From positions 23,475 to 87,474 of the forward strand of contig CALCNX010000073.1 in NCBI GenBank assembly GCA_937899715.1: DNA of 64,000 bases. The letters run 5' to 3'. The notes below the pieces were generated by a model. The model had not been told where the DNA came from, searched no databases, and saw only the letters and a list, made by a program, of their open reading frames with translations. Position numbers and translations under genes: made by a program. The stretch comes from an uncultured bacterium (GTDB taxonomy: Bacteria; Bacteroidota; Ignavibacteria; Kapaibacteriales; UBA4661). Below, one piece after another: positions 47,768 to 57,001 of this stretch (positions are counted from its first letter, which is position 1; each line of letters begins with the position of its first letter).

Positions 47768-47902
47768 GAACGCGGACAGCGCGGATTTGGTGGATTTGCA
47801 CAGATTTTTGAAGAGAACGATAACGCCGGATGCTTTACCTACACGCTCTCCCATCAGAAACAAATCCCTCGTTATCCGCTCAATCCGCGTCATCCGCGTT
47901 CC
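47768..47902. repeat. Imperfect long inverted repeat with GCGGAT units
   Basis: Left arm 47768-47809 and right arm 47857-47902 are imperfect reverse complements; both are built of repeated GCGGAT/ATCCGC units (for example GAACGCGGACAGCGCGGATT on the left and, in reverse complement, GAACGCGGATGACGCGGATT on the right). The 47-base loop is unstructured. It resembles palindromic intergenic repeats common in this phylum. Confidence 0.6.
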
Positions 47903-47938
47903 TTAACGAAAGACCTGAATACATACCTTTTTGGCGAA

Positions 47939-47960
47939 AAATACTGAATATTCAGTATTT
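47939..47960. promoter_or_regulatory. Perfect 22-bp palindrome upstream of susC
   Basis: The half-site AAATACTGAAT is followed directly by its reverse complement with no spacer. It sits 208 bases after the response-regulator gene and 221 before the susC start. A two-fold symmetric site for a dimeric regulator, most simply the response regulator, but no footprint evidence is available. Confidence 0.6.
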
Positions 47961-48180
47961 ACTTTGGGGATAAGAAAGGCTAATTTGACATTGCGTTTGG
48001 TGCTGTAAGTGCCAGTTTTCACTGTGCCGTATCTATTTCCGAAATTTCCTTGCATCTGTGTAAATTTCGCACTAAATTCAGCAACTAAAATGTCTGTATA
48101 TGACAGACCTCTCTCTTTGGCTCACCTCTACAAGGCTCTTCTCAACTCACTTTTCATCAATTTTTCCAAGGGTATCGCAG

Positions 48181-51100
48181 ATGAAACGATTGTTTCTCGG
48201 TTTAATATCGGTGGTGTTTGCGCTCTCAAGCGTTACGGCGTTTGCGCAGAAGACCATTACAGGTCGCATCACTTCGGCTGACGACGGCGCACCGCTTCGC
48301 GGGGTACGTATCATCGCCAAAGGCACAAAAACAGGGGCGTTCACGGACGGCAAGGGCGAATACAAAATCGTCGTTCCTGATGGCGCAACAGCGCTTGTAT
48401 TCAGTTCGGTTGGTTATATATCGCAAGAAATAGCACTTGCAGGACGTGATGCAATTGATGTAAAAATGAAAGTTGACACCAAACTGCTCGACGAAGTTGT
48501 CGTAACATCCTTCGGTATTGAGCGCGAAAAGAAAGCACTTGGGTATGGCGTTCAACAAGTCTCCGCAAAAGAGATTCAGAGTGCCAATACACCCAATGTG
48601 GTGTCTGCATTGCAAGGACGTGTGGCAGGTGTTACTATCACAGGCGGCGGCGGTTCGCCGGGCGCGGGTGCAAACATTATCATTCGCGGTGTAACATCGC
48701 TCTCTCCCGGTGCGGACAACCAGCCGCTTTTCATTATTGACGGTATTCCGATGAGCAATGCCACACAAGCAGGCAACCCACTTCCAAGTGCAGGCACCAA
48801 TGTTATTGCCGGTGGCGCAGGTGAGCAATTCGGTTTTACGAACCGCGCTGGGGACGTAAACCCCGACGATATTGAGTCTATCAACGTTTTGAAAGGTCCT
48901 GCCGCAACAGCACTCTACGGCTTGCGCGCAGCAAACGGTGCAATCGTGATTACGACCAAACGTGGAAAATCAGGTCAAATCGCTATCAACTTTAGCACAT
49001 CGGGCGGTTTTGACAATATTGCCAAAACCCCGCGCTACCAGACGAAATACGGACAAGGTTCTACCGGAATCACCCGCGAACCGTATTCAGGAAGCGCCTT
49101 CCAGTCGAACGGTCCGGCACGAACACTTATCAATGAACCCATTTACGACCCGAATTCAATGTTTGAAACGGGTAATCGCCTCACAACCAACCTGAGTGTA
49201 TCGGGGGGAAACAATACCGCGACTTTCTACACCTCGCTTTCACGATTTGACCAAAAAGGTATTGTTCCATTCTCAGACTTCGCCCGTTCGACGGCAACGC
49301 TCAAAGGCAAAGTGAACGTCTCCGACGTGTTCTCTGTGAATGCGTCCATCAACTTCACCAATTCCGGCGGCTCGAAGCCCAGAGGCGGCGATAAATCTAT
49401 CTTCAGCTCTCTCTCCTATTGGTCACCCTCCTTTGATATTCGTGATTACGAATTCCCGAATGGTTCACCGAAGAACTACAGTGCCGGCATTATTGACCAA
49501 CCGCTTTGGTTTGCAAAGAACTCTCGCTACAACGACAATGTGAATCGCCTCATCGGCGATGTGGGCTTCAACTACGAACCGACATCATGGCTCTCGGTAC
49601 GCTATCAAATTACGATGGACACATACAGCGACGCACGAACAGGCTATGTGCCGGGCAACTTGGATGTTGGTACGCAAGTAGGCGGCTTTATCACCGAAGA
49701 GCGTATCAATTCGCGCGAGATTAACTCAAACCTGCTTGTAACCGCACGGGCAGAATTTGCGGAAGACCTCAAAGGGCAGATTGTGCTTGGTAACGCTATC
49801 ACTGACCTGTACAACGATTATCTCAGTTCACGCGGCGAACGCTTTGCTATTCCCGGATTTTACGACCTTTCCAATACCGCAAATTTCTTTGCCGGTCGGG
49901 ACCAGACACGCCGTCGTATCGTTGGTTTTTTTGCTAATGCAGAACTCAGTTGGCGCGACTTGCTCTTCTTGAATCTGAGTGGTCGAAATGACATTTCTTC
50001 GACACTGCCTGCTGCAAGCCGTTCCTTTTTCTATCCTTCGGCAAGCCTGAGTTTTGTATTCTCGGAACTACTTAAAGATGCGATTTCTCCTGATATTCTC
50101 AATTTAGCAAAACTGCGTGTCTCGTGGGCACAAGTGGGCAAAGACGTAACGCCGTACAGCGTTGGTGAATACTACCAGTCTGCTCCCGGCTTTCCGTTTG
50201 GCTCAGTCTCCGGTTTCCGTGTTGACCCAAATGCAGGCTCGCTTAATCTTCGACCTGAGCGCACAACAGGTATTGACATTGGCGGCGATTTCCGCTTTTT
50301 CAATGATCGCCTCTCGCTTGACCTCACCTACGCCACACAAACCAGCGAAGATCAGGTATTCCAAATTCCCGTCAGTAATGCCACAGGATACGCACGCTTC
50401 ACGCAAAACGGCGGACGCATTGAGAGTAACACTATTGAGGCTCTCGTGAGAGGAATAATTATTGAAACCCCTGAATTCACATGGAACGCAACGGTAAACT
50501 TCTCACGGACACGCAGCACGGTGGTAACAATGCCTGATGGTATTGATGAAATCAGCTTCGGCGGCGACCCGGCGGGAACAGTGGCAAACCGTGTGGTGAA
50601 GGGCGGAGCAGTAGGTGATTTATGGGGCTATGACCTCACTCGCAACAGCGCGGGCAAACTTGTTATCAATCAAACAACAGGCTTGCCATTCCTCAAAGAC
50701 TCTCTTGTACTGGTGGGTAATGCTTTCCCTGACGCACAACTTGGCTTCACCAATACCTTTACATGGAATGGCTTATCGCTCTCCTTCTTCCTTGAATGGC
50801 GTATCGGCGGTGTAGCAGTGGACATGGCAGAGCGTAACGGCTATCGCAACGGCGTTACGGGCTTTACCGATGTACGTTATGTGCAGGTAATGTTCGACGG
50901 CGTTGCACCGGATGGCTCACCAAATACTGTTCCAGGCTATCTTGACCCAACGACCTTCTGGCGTGCAGGTGTCAATAGCAGTAAATACTTCAATATTCAG
51001 GATGCGTCGTGGATTCGTCTGCGCAATGTTTCACTTTCCTACGCGCTTCCCAAATCACTCTTGGAAGGTTCCGTGCTCAAAAGCGTTGGTATTACTCTTG

Positions 51101-51249
51101 CCGGAAACAATCTATGGCTGAACACGCCGTTTCGCGGATACGACCCGGACGCACTTGCTTACGGCTCGGGCACAAACATCTACGGACTTGTGGGGCGAAA
51201 TACACCCGCATTGCGCTCATTCACATTCGGCTTCAATCTTGGCTTCTAA
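48181..51249 (+). CDS. SusC/RagA-family TonB-linked outer-membrane protein
   Basis: 1022 residues, outer-membrane barrel that imports oligosaccharides or peptides with TonB energy. Signal peptide MKRLFLGLISVVFALSSVTAFAQ, a carboxypeptidase-regulatory-like domain (TITGRITSADDGAPLRGV), the SusC signature in LDEVVVTSFGIEREKKALGYG, the plug (SALQGRVAGVTITG), then the barrel ending in NLGF, whose terminal aromatic is typical. It starts at ATG 48181, with a GGG stretch at 48170. The SusD gene follows 57 bases later. Confidence 0.95.
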   Translation: MKRLFLGLISVVFALSSVTAFAQKTITGRITSADDGAPLRGVRIIAKGTKTGAFTDGKGEYKIVVPDGATALVFSSVGYISQEIALAGRDAIDVKMKVDTKLLDEVVVTSFGIEREKKALGYGVQQVSAKEIQSANTPNVVSALQGRVAGVTITGGGGSPGAGANIIIRGVTSLSPGADNQPLFIIDGIPMSNATQAGNPLPSAGTNVIAGGAGEQFGFTNRAGDVNPDDIESINVLKGPAATALYGLRAANGAIVITTKRGKSGQIAINFSTSGGFDNIAKTPRYQTKYGQGSTGITREPYSGSAFQSNGPARTLINEPIYDPNSMFETGNRLTTNLSVSGGNNTATFYTSLSRFDQKGIVPFSDFARSTATLKGKVNVSDVFSVNASINFTNSGGSKPRGGDKSIFSSLSYWSPSFDIRDYEFPNGSPKNYSAGIIDQPLWFAKNSRYNDNVNRLIGDVGFNYEPTSWLSVRYQITMDTYSDARTGYVPGNLDVGTQVGGFITEERINSREINSNLLVTARAEFAEDLKGQIVLGNAITDLYNDYLSSRGERFAIPGFYDLSNTANFFAGRDQTRRRIVGFFANAELSWRDLLFLNLSGRNDISSTLPAASRSFFYPSASLSFVFSELLKDAISPDILNLAKLRVSWAQVGKDVTPYSVGEYYQSAPGFPFGSVSGFRVDPNAGSLNLRPERTTGIDIGGDFRFFNDRLSLDLTYATQTSEDQVFQIPVSNATGYARFTQNGGRIESNTIEALVRGIIIETPEFTWNATVNFSRTRSTVVTMPDGIDEISFGGDPAGTVANRVVKGGAVGDLWGYDLTRNSAGKLVINQTTGLPFLKDSLVLVGNAFPDAQLGFTNTFTWNGLSLSFFLEWRIGGVAVDMAERNGYRNGVTGFTDVRYVQVMFDGVAPDGSPNTVPGYLDPTTFWRAGVNSSKYFNIQDASWIRLRNVSLSYALPKSLLEGSVLKSVGITLAGNNLWLNTPFRGYDPDALAYGSGTNIYGLVGRNTPALRSFTFGFNLGF

Positions 51250-51306
51250 GCCGCTTGAGCGGATGATTCCTAATTTTGTATTCTAACAATTCATTCTCAA
51301 TCCACT

Positions 51307-52791
51307 ATGAAACGATTTTTGAACAAAACGCTGCTGACCGCTACGATATATGCGTCGGTAGCGTTCACGAGTTGCGAAAGCTACGTGGGTGGCGATGTCA
51401 ACAAGAACCCGGCACGGGTCTCGGAAGACCAAGTAACCCTTTCAACACTGCTGCCGACGGCTGTTTACAATGCTGCACAAGCACATTATTCTGTGGCATA
51501 CTTTACCTCGCGCTGGTCTCAACAAATGGCAGATGTTCTTGCCGGAGCATATGATTCACAAGATCCGGTTGCGTTGACCGGAGCATGGGAAACAATATAT
51601 CTGAGCGGTTTGCAAGTCTCAACACGGATGGTTAATCTTGCCAAAACACGCAATTCTCCTGCATACGTGGGTATTGGCAAGGTTATGCAGGTAGTCAATC
51701 TCGGATTATTAACCGACTCATTTGAATCAGTGCCGTGGAAACAAGCACTGACGGGCAGCGCAAACCTAACACCGGACTATGACTCCCAAGAAACGATTTA
51801 TAGCGAAATGAATCGTTTGCTGGACGAGGCAATGGTGGAATTACAAAAACCGGCGACTGCCTCTTTGTTTGCCCCGACTGCCACCGACGATATTATGTAT
51901 GGCGGCAATCTTACGCGCTGGCTACGCTTGGCAACAGCGCTCAAAGCCCGGTATGCTATGCACCTTTCTGCAAAGAATCCTATGACAGCTGCGAATAATG
52001 CACGGCAAGCGCTCATGGGAACGGCGATGGCAAGTAACGATGATGATTTCTTGCTAAACTATAACACCCGTAACCTCAACCCCTGGCACAGCGGAGTCGC
52101 ACTTGCGAATAATACGGGCAACTTAACAGTAGTGTGGTCGGACTATACCGTTAAACTAATGGCAGACGACCCACGCTTACCGCTTATTGCACGTCCTCTG
52201 CGCGTTGTGGATCCCGTCGCGGGTTCGACTCTCGTAGGCTTGGTAAGCGGCACAGGTGCAGCACCACCAATGCAAACAAGCAACGCACAGCTCAACGAAT
52301 ACACCTATTTTGCAAGAGCCGTCTCACCAGTTATGATGATGACCTACGCAGAGCAGAAATTTATTGAGGCAGAAGCCGGATTTATCTCAGGTGGTGGTAC
52401 AACAACATCGGTCGGTACATCTGAGGCGGTTCGTACCGCAATGGTGCAAGGAACACGTTCAAATATGAGCCGTATGGGTGTGGCAGATACCGCCATAACA
52501 CGTTACACAAATCGTATTCCGGCAGCTTCAGCACTACGCTTACAAGATATTATGACTGAAAAATATAGATCACAACTGCTCAATCCTGAAACATGGGTGG
52601 ACTTGCGCCGCTACGCACATGACCCTAATGTCTTCCGCAACCTCGTCTACCCGCAAAACGGCAATTCTGATGCAGCCGGGAAATGGGTGCAGCGCTCGGA
52701 TTATCCGACCAGCGAACGCACTCGCAACGCAAACCAAGTACAGAAATACGTGAAGTTCTTTACCGCTCCGATGTGGCGGGATACAAAGTAA
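51307..52791 (+). CDS. SusD/RagB-family outer-membrane lipoprotein
   Basis: 494 residues. A lipoprotein signal ending at C23 in VAFTSCESY puts it on the outer membrane, where SusD-type lids cover the SusC barrel and bind glycan or peptide. Helical TPR-like layout and the C-terminal LNPETWVDLRRYAHDPN match the SusD-like_2 type. Partner of the preceding SusC protein; substrate unknown. Confidence 0.92.
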   Translation: MKRFLNKTLLTATIYASVAFTSCESYVGGDVNKNPARVSEDQVTLSTLLPTAVYNAAQAHYSVAYFTSRWSQQMADVLAGAYDSQDPVALTGAWETIYLSGLQVSTRMVNLAKTRNSPAYVGIGKVMQVVNLGLLTDSFESVPWKQALTGSANLTPDYDSQETIYSEMNRLLDEAMVELQKPATASLFAPTATDDIMYGGNLTRWLRLATALKARYAMHLSAKNPMTAANNARQALMGTAMASNDDDFLLNYNTRNLNPWHSGVALANNTGNLTVVWSDYTVKLMADDPRLPLIARPLRVVDPVAGSTLVGLVSGTGAAPPMQTSNAQLNEYTYFARAVSPVMMMTYAEQKFIEAEAGFISGGGTTTSVGTSEAVRTAMVQGTRSNMSRMGVADTAITRYTNRIPAASALRLQDIMTEKYRSQLLNPETWVDLRRYAHDPNVFRNLVYPQNGNSDAAGKWVQRSDYPTSERTRNANQVQKYVKFFTAPMWRDTK

Positions 52792-52850
52792 CGCATAGCG
52801 GAAACATTCTTGTAAGTCACTAATTTCTCTCTGATTTTTCTTAATTCATT

Positions 52851-53300
52851 ATGAAACGATATTCCAAGCCGCTTCTGCTCTTAGCCGTTGCTTCTCTTTG
52901 CGCACTAATGATGCTCACAGCGTGCTACAAAGAAAGCAATGTGCTTTCGGACTTGCCGGTGACGGTGAAAGGCAACGTCGCATTGATAGATGCCTTTACC
53001 ATTTCAGCAACCGGCGGCACGCCCAGCACAGTCATTAACGCAAGCGTGACAACACGCACTTTTGAAGGCTCTATCAAGGAAATCAAATTATACTCTGCGG
53101 TTGGTTCAGCCGCACGAACGCTCACCTCCAGCACACCGCTTTCTATTGCGGCTTCCTCCATTGCGACAGTGCAGGTTATCCCTTACACCATTCCTGCAAC
53201 GGCAGCTCGTGGCGCAGTAATAACCCTCAGTGTGGGTGTGGTAACGGATAACAATTTGGAGAATATTTCCACCACAACACGGGCAGTGACGGTGCGATAA
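52851..53300 (+). CDS. Small lipoprotein, unknown, in the SusCD operon
   Basis: 149 residues with a lipobox at C25 (ALMMLTACYKES). The rest is an all-beta, serine/threonine-rich single domain (FTISATGGTPSTV, ITLSVGVVTDNN) that looks like an immunoglobulin-like fold. No family named. It ends the operon just before a strong terminator, so it is probably an accessory binding or surface protein of the SusCD system. Confidence 0.75.
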   Translation: MKRYSKPLLLLAVASLCALMMLTACYKESNVLSDLPVTVKGNVALIDAFTISATGGTPSTVINASVTTRTFEGSIKEIKLYSAVGSAARTLTSSTPLSIAASSIATVQVIPYTIPATAARGAVITLSVGVVTDNNLENISTTTRAVTVR

Positions 53301-53320
53301 ACCTTGCAAGCACTGGACAA

Positions 53321-53364
53321 AAAAGAGCCGCTTGAAATCTTAATTTCAAGCGGCTCTTTTTTTG
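53321..53364. terminator. Bidirectional terminator between the SusCD operon and frr
   Basis: An 18-bp perfect stem (AAAAGAGCCGCTTGAAAT at 53321-53338 and its complement at 53343-53360) with a 4-base loop. It has A-runs before and T-runs after, so it can stop transcription both ways, serving the converging SusCD operon and frr. Confidence 0.93.
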
Positions 53365-53373
53365 GCATTGGCT

Positions 53374-53934
53374 TTACACCGCCATAACTTCTTTTTCTTT
53401 TGCTTCGGTCATCTCGTCCACATTTTTGATGAAGCGGTCGGTCGTTTTTTGGATTTCTCCTTCGCCACGCTTGCGCTCATCTTCAGAAAGATGTTCCTCT
53501 TTTTCGATTTTCTTGAGCATTTCGTTGTGGTCGCGGCGGATATTGCGAATGGCAATTCGTGCATCTTCGGCAAATTTTTTGCACGTCTTCACGATTTCCT
53601 TGCGACGCTCTTCGGTAAGCATTGGTATTGGTACGCGCACAACATTACCATCATTGGATGGATTCAAGCCCAAATCTGCTTCGCGAATGGCACGCTCAAT
53701 CGGGGTCAACATTGCTTTTTCAAACGGCTGCACGACGATAGTGCGTGGGTCGGGCACAGCCATTGATGCGACTTGACTAAGCGGCATCGGTGAGCCATAG
53801 TAGTCCACACGCACGGGATCGAGAATGGCAGCACTGGCGCGTCCGGTGCGAACTTTGGAGAAGTCTTGTTGCAGGTGGTCGAGCGTTTTTTTCATCGCTG
53901 TCTGCGATTTATTCACAATATCTTGTACTGGCAT
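53374..53934 (-). CDS. frr: Ribosome recycling factor
   Basis: 186 residues, the normal length. Begins MPVQDIVNKSQTAMKKTLDH and contains the signature LQQDFSKVRTGRASAAILD and RKEIVKTCKKFAEDARIAIR. With EF-G it splits the ribosome after termination. Last gene of the rplM-rpsI-rpsB-tsf-pyrH-frr cluster. Confidence 0.97.
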   Translation of the reverse strand: MPVQDIVNKSQTAMKKTLDHLQQDFSKVRTGRASAAILDPVRVDYYGSPMPLSQVASMAVPDPRTIVVQPFEKAMLTPIERAIREADLGLNPSNDGNVVRVPIPMLTEERRKEIVKTCKKFAEDARIAIRNIRRDHNEMLKKIEKEEHLSEDERKRGEGEIQKTTDRFIKNVDEMTEAKEKEVMAV

Positions 53935-54070
53935 AGTGGTTTGGAAGTTAAGGTTTGAACGTTGAGGTTTGAATTCTTCGGCAAATGCCGCTTGGGGTCA
54001 CACACATTGTCCCTGAAGCATTGCAGCAAACATTTCTCTCAAGCGTACGCTATTTAAGCGAATGGTATTT

Positions 54071-54784
54071 CTAGTTTGTAATTTTCGTGCCAATCTTTTC
54101 GCCCATCACGAGGCGTTTCAAATTACCCGCTGTCGCCATATCGTACACGATAATCGGAACATTGTTTTCCTGCGCAAGCGTGAAGGCGGTCATATCCATC
54201 ACACGCAAGTTATTTTCCAGTGCATAACGGAAGGTTACCGTATCGAAGCGCTTGGCATCGGGGTTTTTCTCAGGGTCGGAATCATACACGCCGTCCACGC
54301 GCGTCCCTTTGATAATCACATCCGCATTGATTTCTGTCGCGCGGAGCGAAGCGCTCGTATCGGTCGTGAAATAAGGATTACCCGTACCGGCACCAAAAAT
54401 AATAACCCGCCCCTTCTCCAAATGCCGCACCGCACGACGACGAATGAACGGTTCGGCAATCTGCGACATAGTGATGGCGGTTTGGAGACGCGTAGGTACA
54501 CCGCGTAATTCAAGGGCGTTCTGAAGCGCGATGGAATTGATAACCGTCGCCAACATTCCCATATAATCACCCGAAACGCGGTCTATTCCGTGATGCTCGG
54601 CATTGATACCACGATAAATGTTGCCCCCACCTATGACCAACGCTACTTCTACCCCTAAATCGTGAATAATTTTCACTTCCTCCGCCACATAGCTTAAAAT
54701 ACCGGAATCAATACCATACTGCTGCGAACCCAGAAGCGATTCACCGCTCAGTTTCAGCAAAATGCGTTTGTAATGTGGTTTCAT
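54071..54784 (-). CDS. pyrH: Uridylate kinase (UMP kinase)
   Basis: 237 residues of the amino-acid-kinase fold, phosphorylating UMP to UDP. KRILLKLSGESLLG binds ATP, and ALVIGGGNIYRG and GRVIIFGAGTGNPYFTTDT are family hallmarks. ATG 54784 (MKPHYKRILLK) was chosen over the frame opening at 54832, which adds a hydrophobic stretch absent from the family. Between tsf and frr, as is common. Confidence 0.96.
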   Translation of the reverse strand: MKPHYKRILLKLSGESLLGSQQYGIDSGILSYVAEEVKIIHDLGVEVALVIGGGNIYRGINAEHHGIDRVSGDYMGMLATVINSIALQNALELRGVPTRLQTAITMSQIAEPFIRRRAVRHLEKGRVIIFGAGTGNPYFTTDTSASLRATEINADVIIKGTRVDGVYDSDPEKNPDAKRFDTVTFRYALENNLRVMDMTAFTLAQENNVPIIVYDMATAGNLKRLVMGEKIGTKITN

Positions 54785-54841
54785 CGGATGGTAGAAGTTT
54801 AGGGGTGAAAGGAAACAGATGACGAGGAGCAAATTACACAG

Positions 54842-54875
54842 AAAAATGGCTCAAAACCTAATGTTTTGAGCCATT
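54842..54875 (-). terminator. Terminator between tsf and pyrH
   Basis: A 13-bp stem (AATGGCTCAAAAC at 54845-54857, complement at 54863-54875) with a 5-base loop. On the minus strand it begins 9 bases after the tsf stop and continues into TTTTTC. It probably reduces read-through into pyrH, which may then rely on a promoter of its own; none was identified. Confidence 0.85.
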
Positions 54876-54884
54876 CTTTTTGTC

Positions 54885-55769
54885 TTAGTTATTGGCAGCG
54901 TTTTCAGGAGCGTTATTGCCAAGTTCGCCCAAGAAATAGCGCCGGAAGCGTACCGCGTCGGTGCCGTTACCAATTTCTTTCAGAACATCGGCAACTGTTT
55001 TGCCGGAGTCCTTGACGAATGTCTGCTCAACCAAGCAGAATTCTTGGTAGAATTTCTCGACGCGCCCTTCGGCTACTTTTTGTGCGATTTCGGGCTTCTT
55101 GCCTTGCTGAATCGCCTGCTCGGTATAGATTTCTTTTTCTTTGGCAAGCGTTGTATTATCTACTTCCTCGCGGCGTGTGAAGCGCGGGCTCATCGCGGCA
55201 ATTTGCATTGCAATATCGCGCATTTGAGCACGAGCGCTATCACTCGCAGGAGCAACAGTCAGCTCAAGCAAAACACCCAGTTTATTGCCCGTGTGAATGT
55301 AATCCATAAGAAAACCATTCGCTGTTGTGGCTTCGAGGCGCTCGTAACGCTTCAGAATGATGCGCTCGCTGAATTTTGCAAGCATTTCATTCATAAGGTC
55401 GCCGAGTTTTTTGCCGCCGATGTCTGCCGAGAGCAAGGCTTCTTCGTTTGCAGGATTTTTTGTCAAAATTGTGTCAGCAACCGTACCGACGAAGTTTACG
55501 AATTCTTCATTGCGAGCAACGAAGTCGGTTTCGCAATTAATTTCCACGATAGCGCCAATTTTGCCGTCTGGGGACGTTTTGGTAACGATAAGACCTTCAT
55601 TAGTCGTGCGGTCAGAGCGTTTTGCCGCCGAAGCAGCACCGCGTTTGCGGAGATATTCGATTGCGCCTTCCATATCGCCTTGCGATTCGTCGAGCGCTTT
55701 CTTACAGTCTGCCATACCTGCACCGGTTGTTTCGCGCAGGTTCTTGACCATATCAAGAGTTACAGCCAT
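54885..55769 (-). CDS. tsf: Elongation factor Ts
   Basis: 294 residues, guanine-nucleotide exchange factor for EF-Tu. The UBA-like N-terminus (MAVTLDMVKNLRETTGAGMA) and the VEINCETDFVARNEEF signature are intact. Lies 101 bases after rpsB, the usual neighbour. Confidence 0.98.
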   Translation of the reverse strand: MAVTLDMVKNLRETTGAGMADCKKALDESQGDMEGAIEYLRKRGAASAAKRSDRTTNEGLIVTKTSPDGKIGAIVEINCETDFVARNEEFVNFVGTVADTILTKNPANEEALLSADIGGKKLGDLMNEMLAKFSERIILKRYERLEATTANGFLMDYIHTGNKLGVLLELTVAPASDSARAQMRDIAMQIAAMSPRFTRREEVDNTTLAKEKEIYTEQAIQQGKKPEIAQKVAEGRVEKFYQEFCLVEQTFVKDSGKTVADVLKEIGNGTDAVRFRRYFLGELGNNAPENAANN

Positions 55770-55870
55770 GATGTATTTCGTTGAAAAAGTGATAAGTGAA
55801 CAGTAAATTTCTAGTTTATTCTTCGGGTGCTTTCACCGAAGAGCGCAGGTGCGAATTTTGCACTTGCTTA

Positions 55871-56728
55871 TTATTCAGCACTTGCTTCAGCCACGGCTGG
55901 CTCGCTGACGGTGTCAGCACTGGCATCGGATGTATTTACTTCTGTGCGTGGACCACGTTTGCGAGGACGACGGCGAGATTTGCTGTCATCGTCATCAGCG
56001 AAAGCATCTTTGTCTTCAGCGCCTGTGTCAATATTATTGATTTTTGCGTACTCTTTACCTTCGATGATCGCGTCTGCCATAATTTTCGTAATCAGCTCGA
56101 CGGTGCGTACTGAGTCGTCATTGGCAGGAATTGGATAATCCACGGTATTGGGGTCGCAATTTGTATCAACGATAGCAAAAATTGGAATACCGAGTTTGTG
56201 TGCTTCGTCAATAGCGATGTGCTCTTTTTTGATGTCCACAATAAACATTGCACCCGGAAGGCGTGACATATCGCGGATACCACCCAAAATGCGGTCAAGT
56301 TTCTCTTTTTCGCGCGAGAGTACAAGACGCTCTTTTTTCTTCAATTTCTCAAATGTACCATCGGATTCCATTTTCTCAATGGCTTCCATACGGCGGATGG
56401 ATTTGCGGATGGTCGTAAAATTGGTCAACATACCACCCAACCAACGGTCAGCAGCAAAGTATGCACCGCAGCGACGTGCTTCGCGTGCAATCACTTCTTT
56501 TGCTTGTTTTTTGGTGCCGACGAACATAAAGCGTCCGCCTCGGCTGGCAACTTCTTGCGCTGCGTCGTGCGCCACGTCCACCAGAAGTTGGGTTTTGCGA
56601 AGGTCAATGACGTGAATACCATTGCGCTCGGCAAAAATAAAGTTCCGCATCTGCGGGTTCCAACGGCGCGTAAGGTGTCCGAAGTGCGCGCCGGCTTCGA
56701 GCAACTGCTCGATACTTGCTTTAGCCAT
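55871..56728 (-). CDS. rpsB: 30S ribosomal protein S2
   Basis: 285 residues from ATG 56728 (MAKASIEQLLEAGAHFGH); the longer frame opening at 56794 adds a non-homologous lead. RRWNPQMRNFIFAERNGIHV and VDTNCDPNTVDYPIPANDD are diagnostic. An acidic, low-complexity C-terminal extension (AFADDDDSKSRRRPRKRG) goes beyond the usual end. A long hairpin lies upstream at 56913-56958. Confidence 0.98.
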   Translation of the reverse strand: MAKASIEQLLEAGAHFGHLTRRWNPQMRNFIFAERNGIHVIDLRKTQLLVDVAHDAAQEVASRGGRFMFVGTKKQAKEVIAREARRCGAYFAADRWLGGMLTNFTTIRKSIRRMEAIEKMESDGTFEKLKKKERLVLSREKEKLDRILGGIRDMSRLPGAMFIVDIKKEHIAIDEAHKLGIPIFAIVDTNCDPNTVDYPIPANDDSVRTVELITKIMADAIIEGKEYAKINNIDTGAEDKDAFADDDDSKSRRRPRKRGPRTEVNTSDASADTVSEPAVAEASAE

Positions 56729-56912
56729 GAAAAAGCTCCAAGATAGTTTGAGCATAACGTTCGGAAGCATCAAAGCTCGAATCGTTCTGCCCAAGAGGTT
56801 GTGTTAAAACTTCTGTGTCGTTCATCTTATCTGCCGTAAGCACAAATTTTGTTCAATATGCGCCACACACGGGATAATCCCGACACATGAATAATGAGTA
56901 AAGAGTAAATAT

Positions 56913-56958
56913 GCAACGTCGTCGTTGACAAGAAGTGCTTGCCGACGACGACGGGCGT
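56913..56958 (-). promoter_or_regulatory. Hairpin in the rpsI-rpsB spacer (possible rpsB leader)
   Basis: CGTCGTCGT (56917-56925) and ACGACGACG (56945-56953) pair perfectly, with GCAAC and GTTGC extending the stem across a GGC bulge. On the minus strand no T-run follows, so it is not a terminator. It lies between rpsI and rpsB, where leaders sensing S2 are known in other bacteria; that role is inferred. Confidence 0.5.
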
Positions 56959-57001
56959 TGCAATATTGCGTGATTGGGGAGGCAAATCTCTCCTGCGTGA
57001 T

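Larger units (their letters stand above)
47732..48180. other. Regulatory spacer between the two-component pair and susC
   Basis: No gene. It holds an imperfect long inverted repeat (47768-47902), a perfect 22-bp palindrome (47939-47960) and a small GTCTGT/ACAGAC hairpin at 48092-48108 near the start of susC. No exact TAnnTTTG promoter was found; near-matches lie at 47957 and 47982. Confidence 0.55.
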
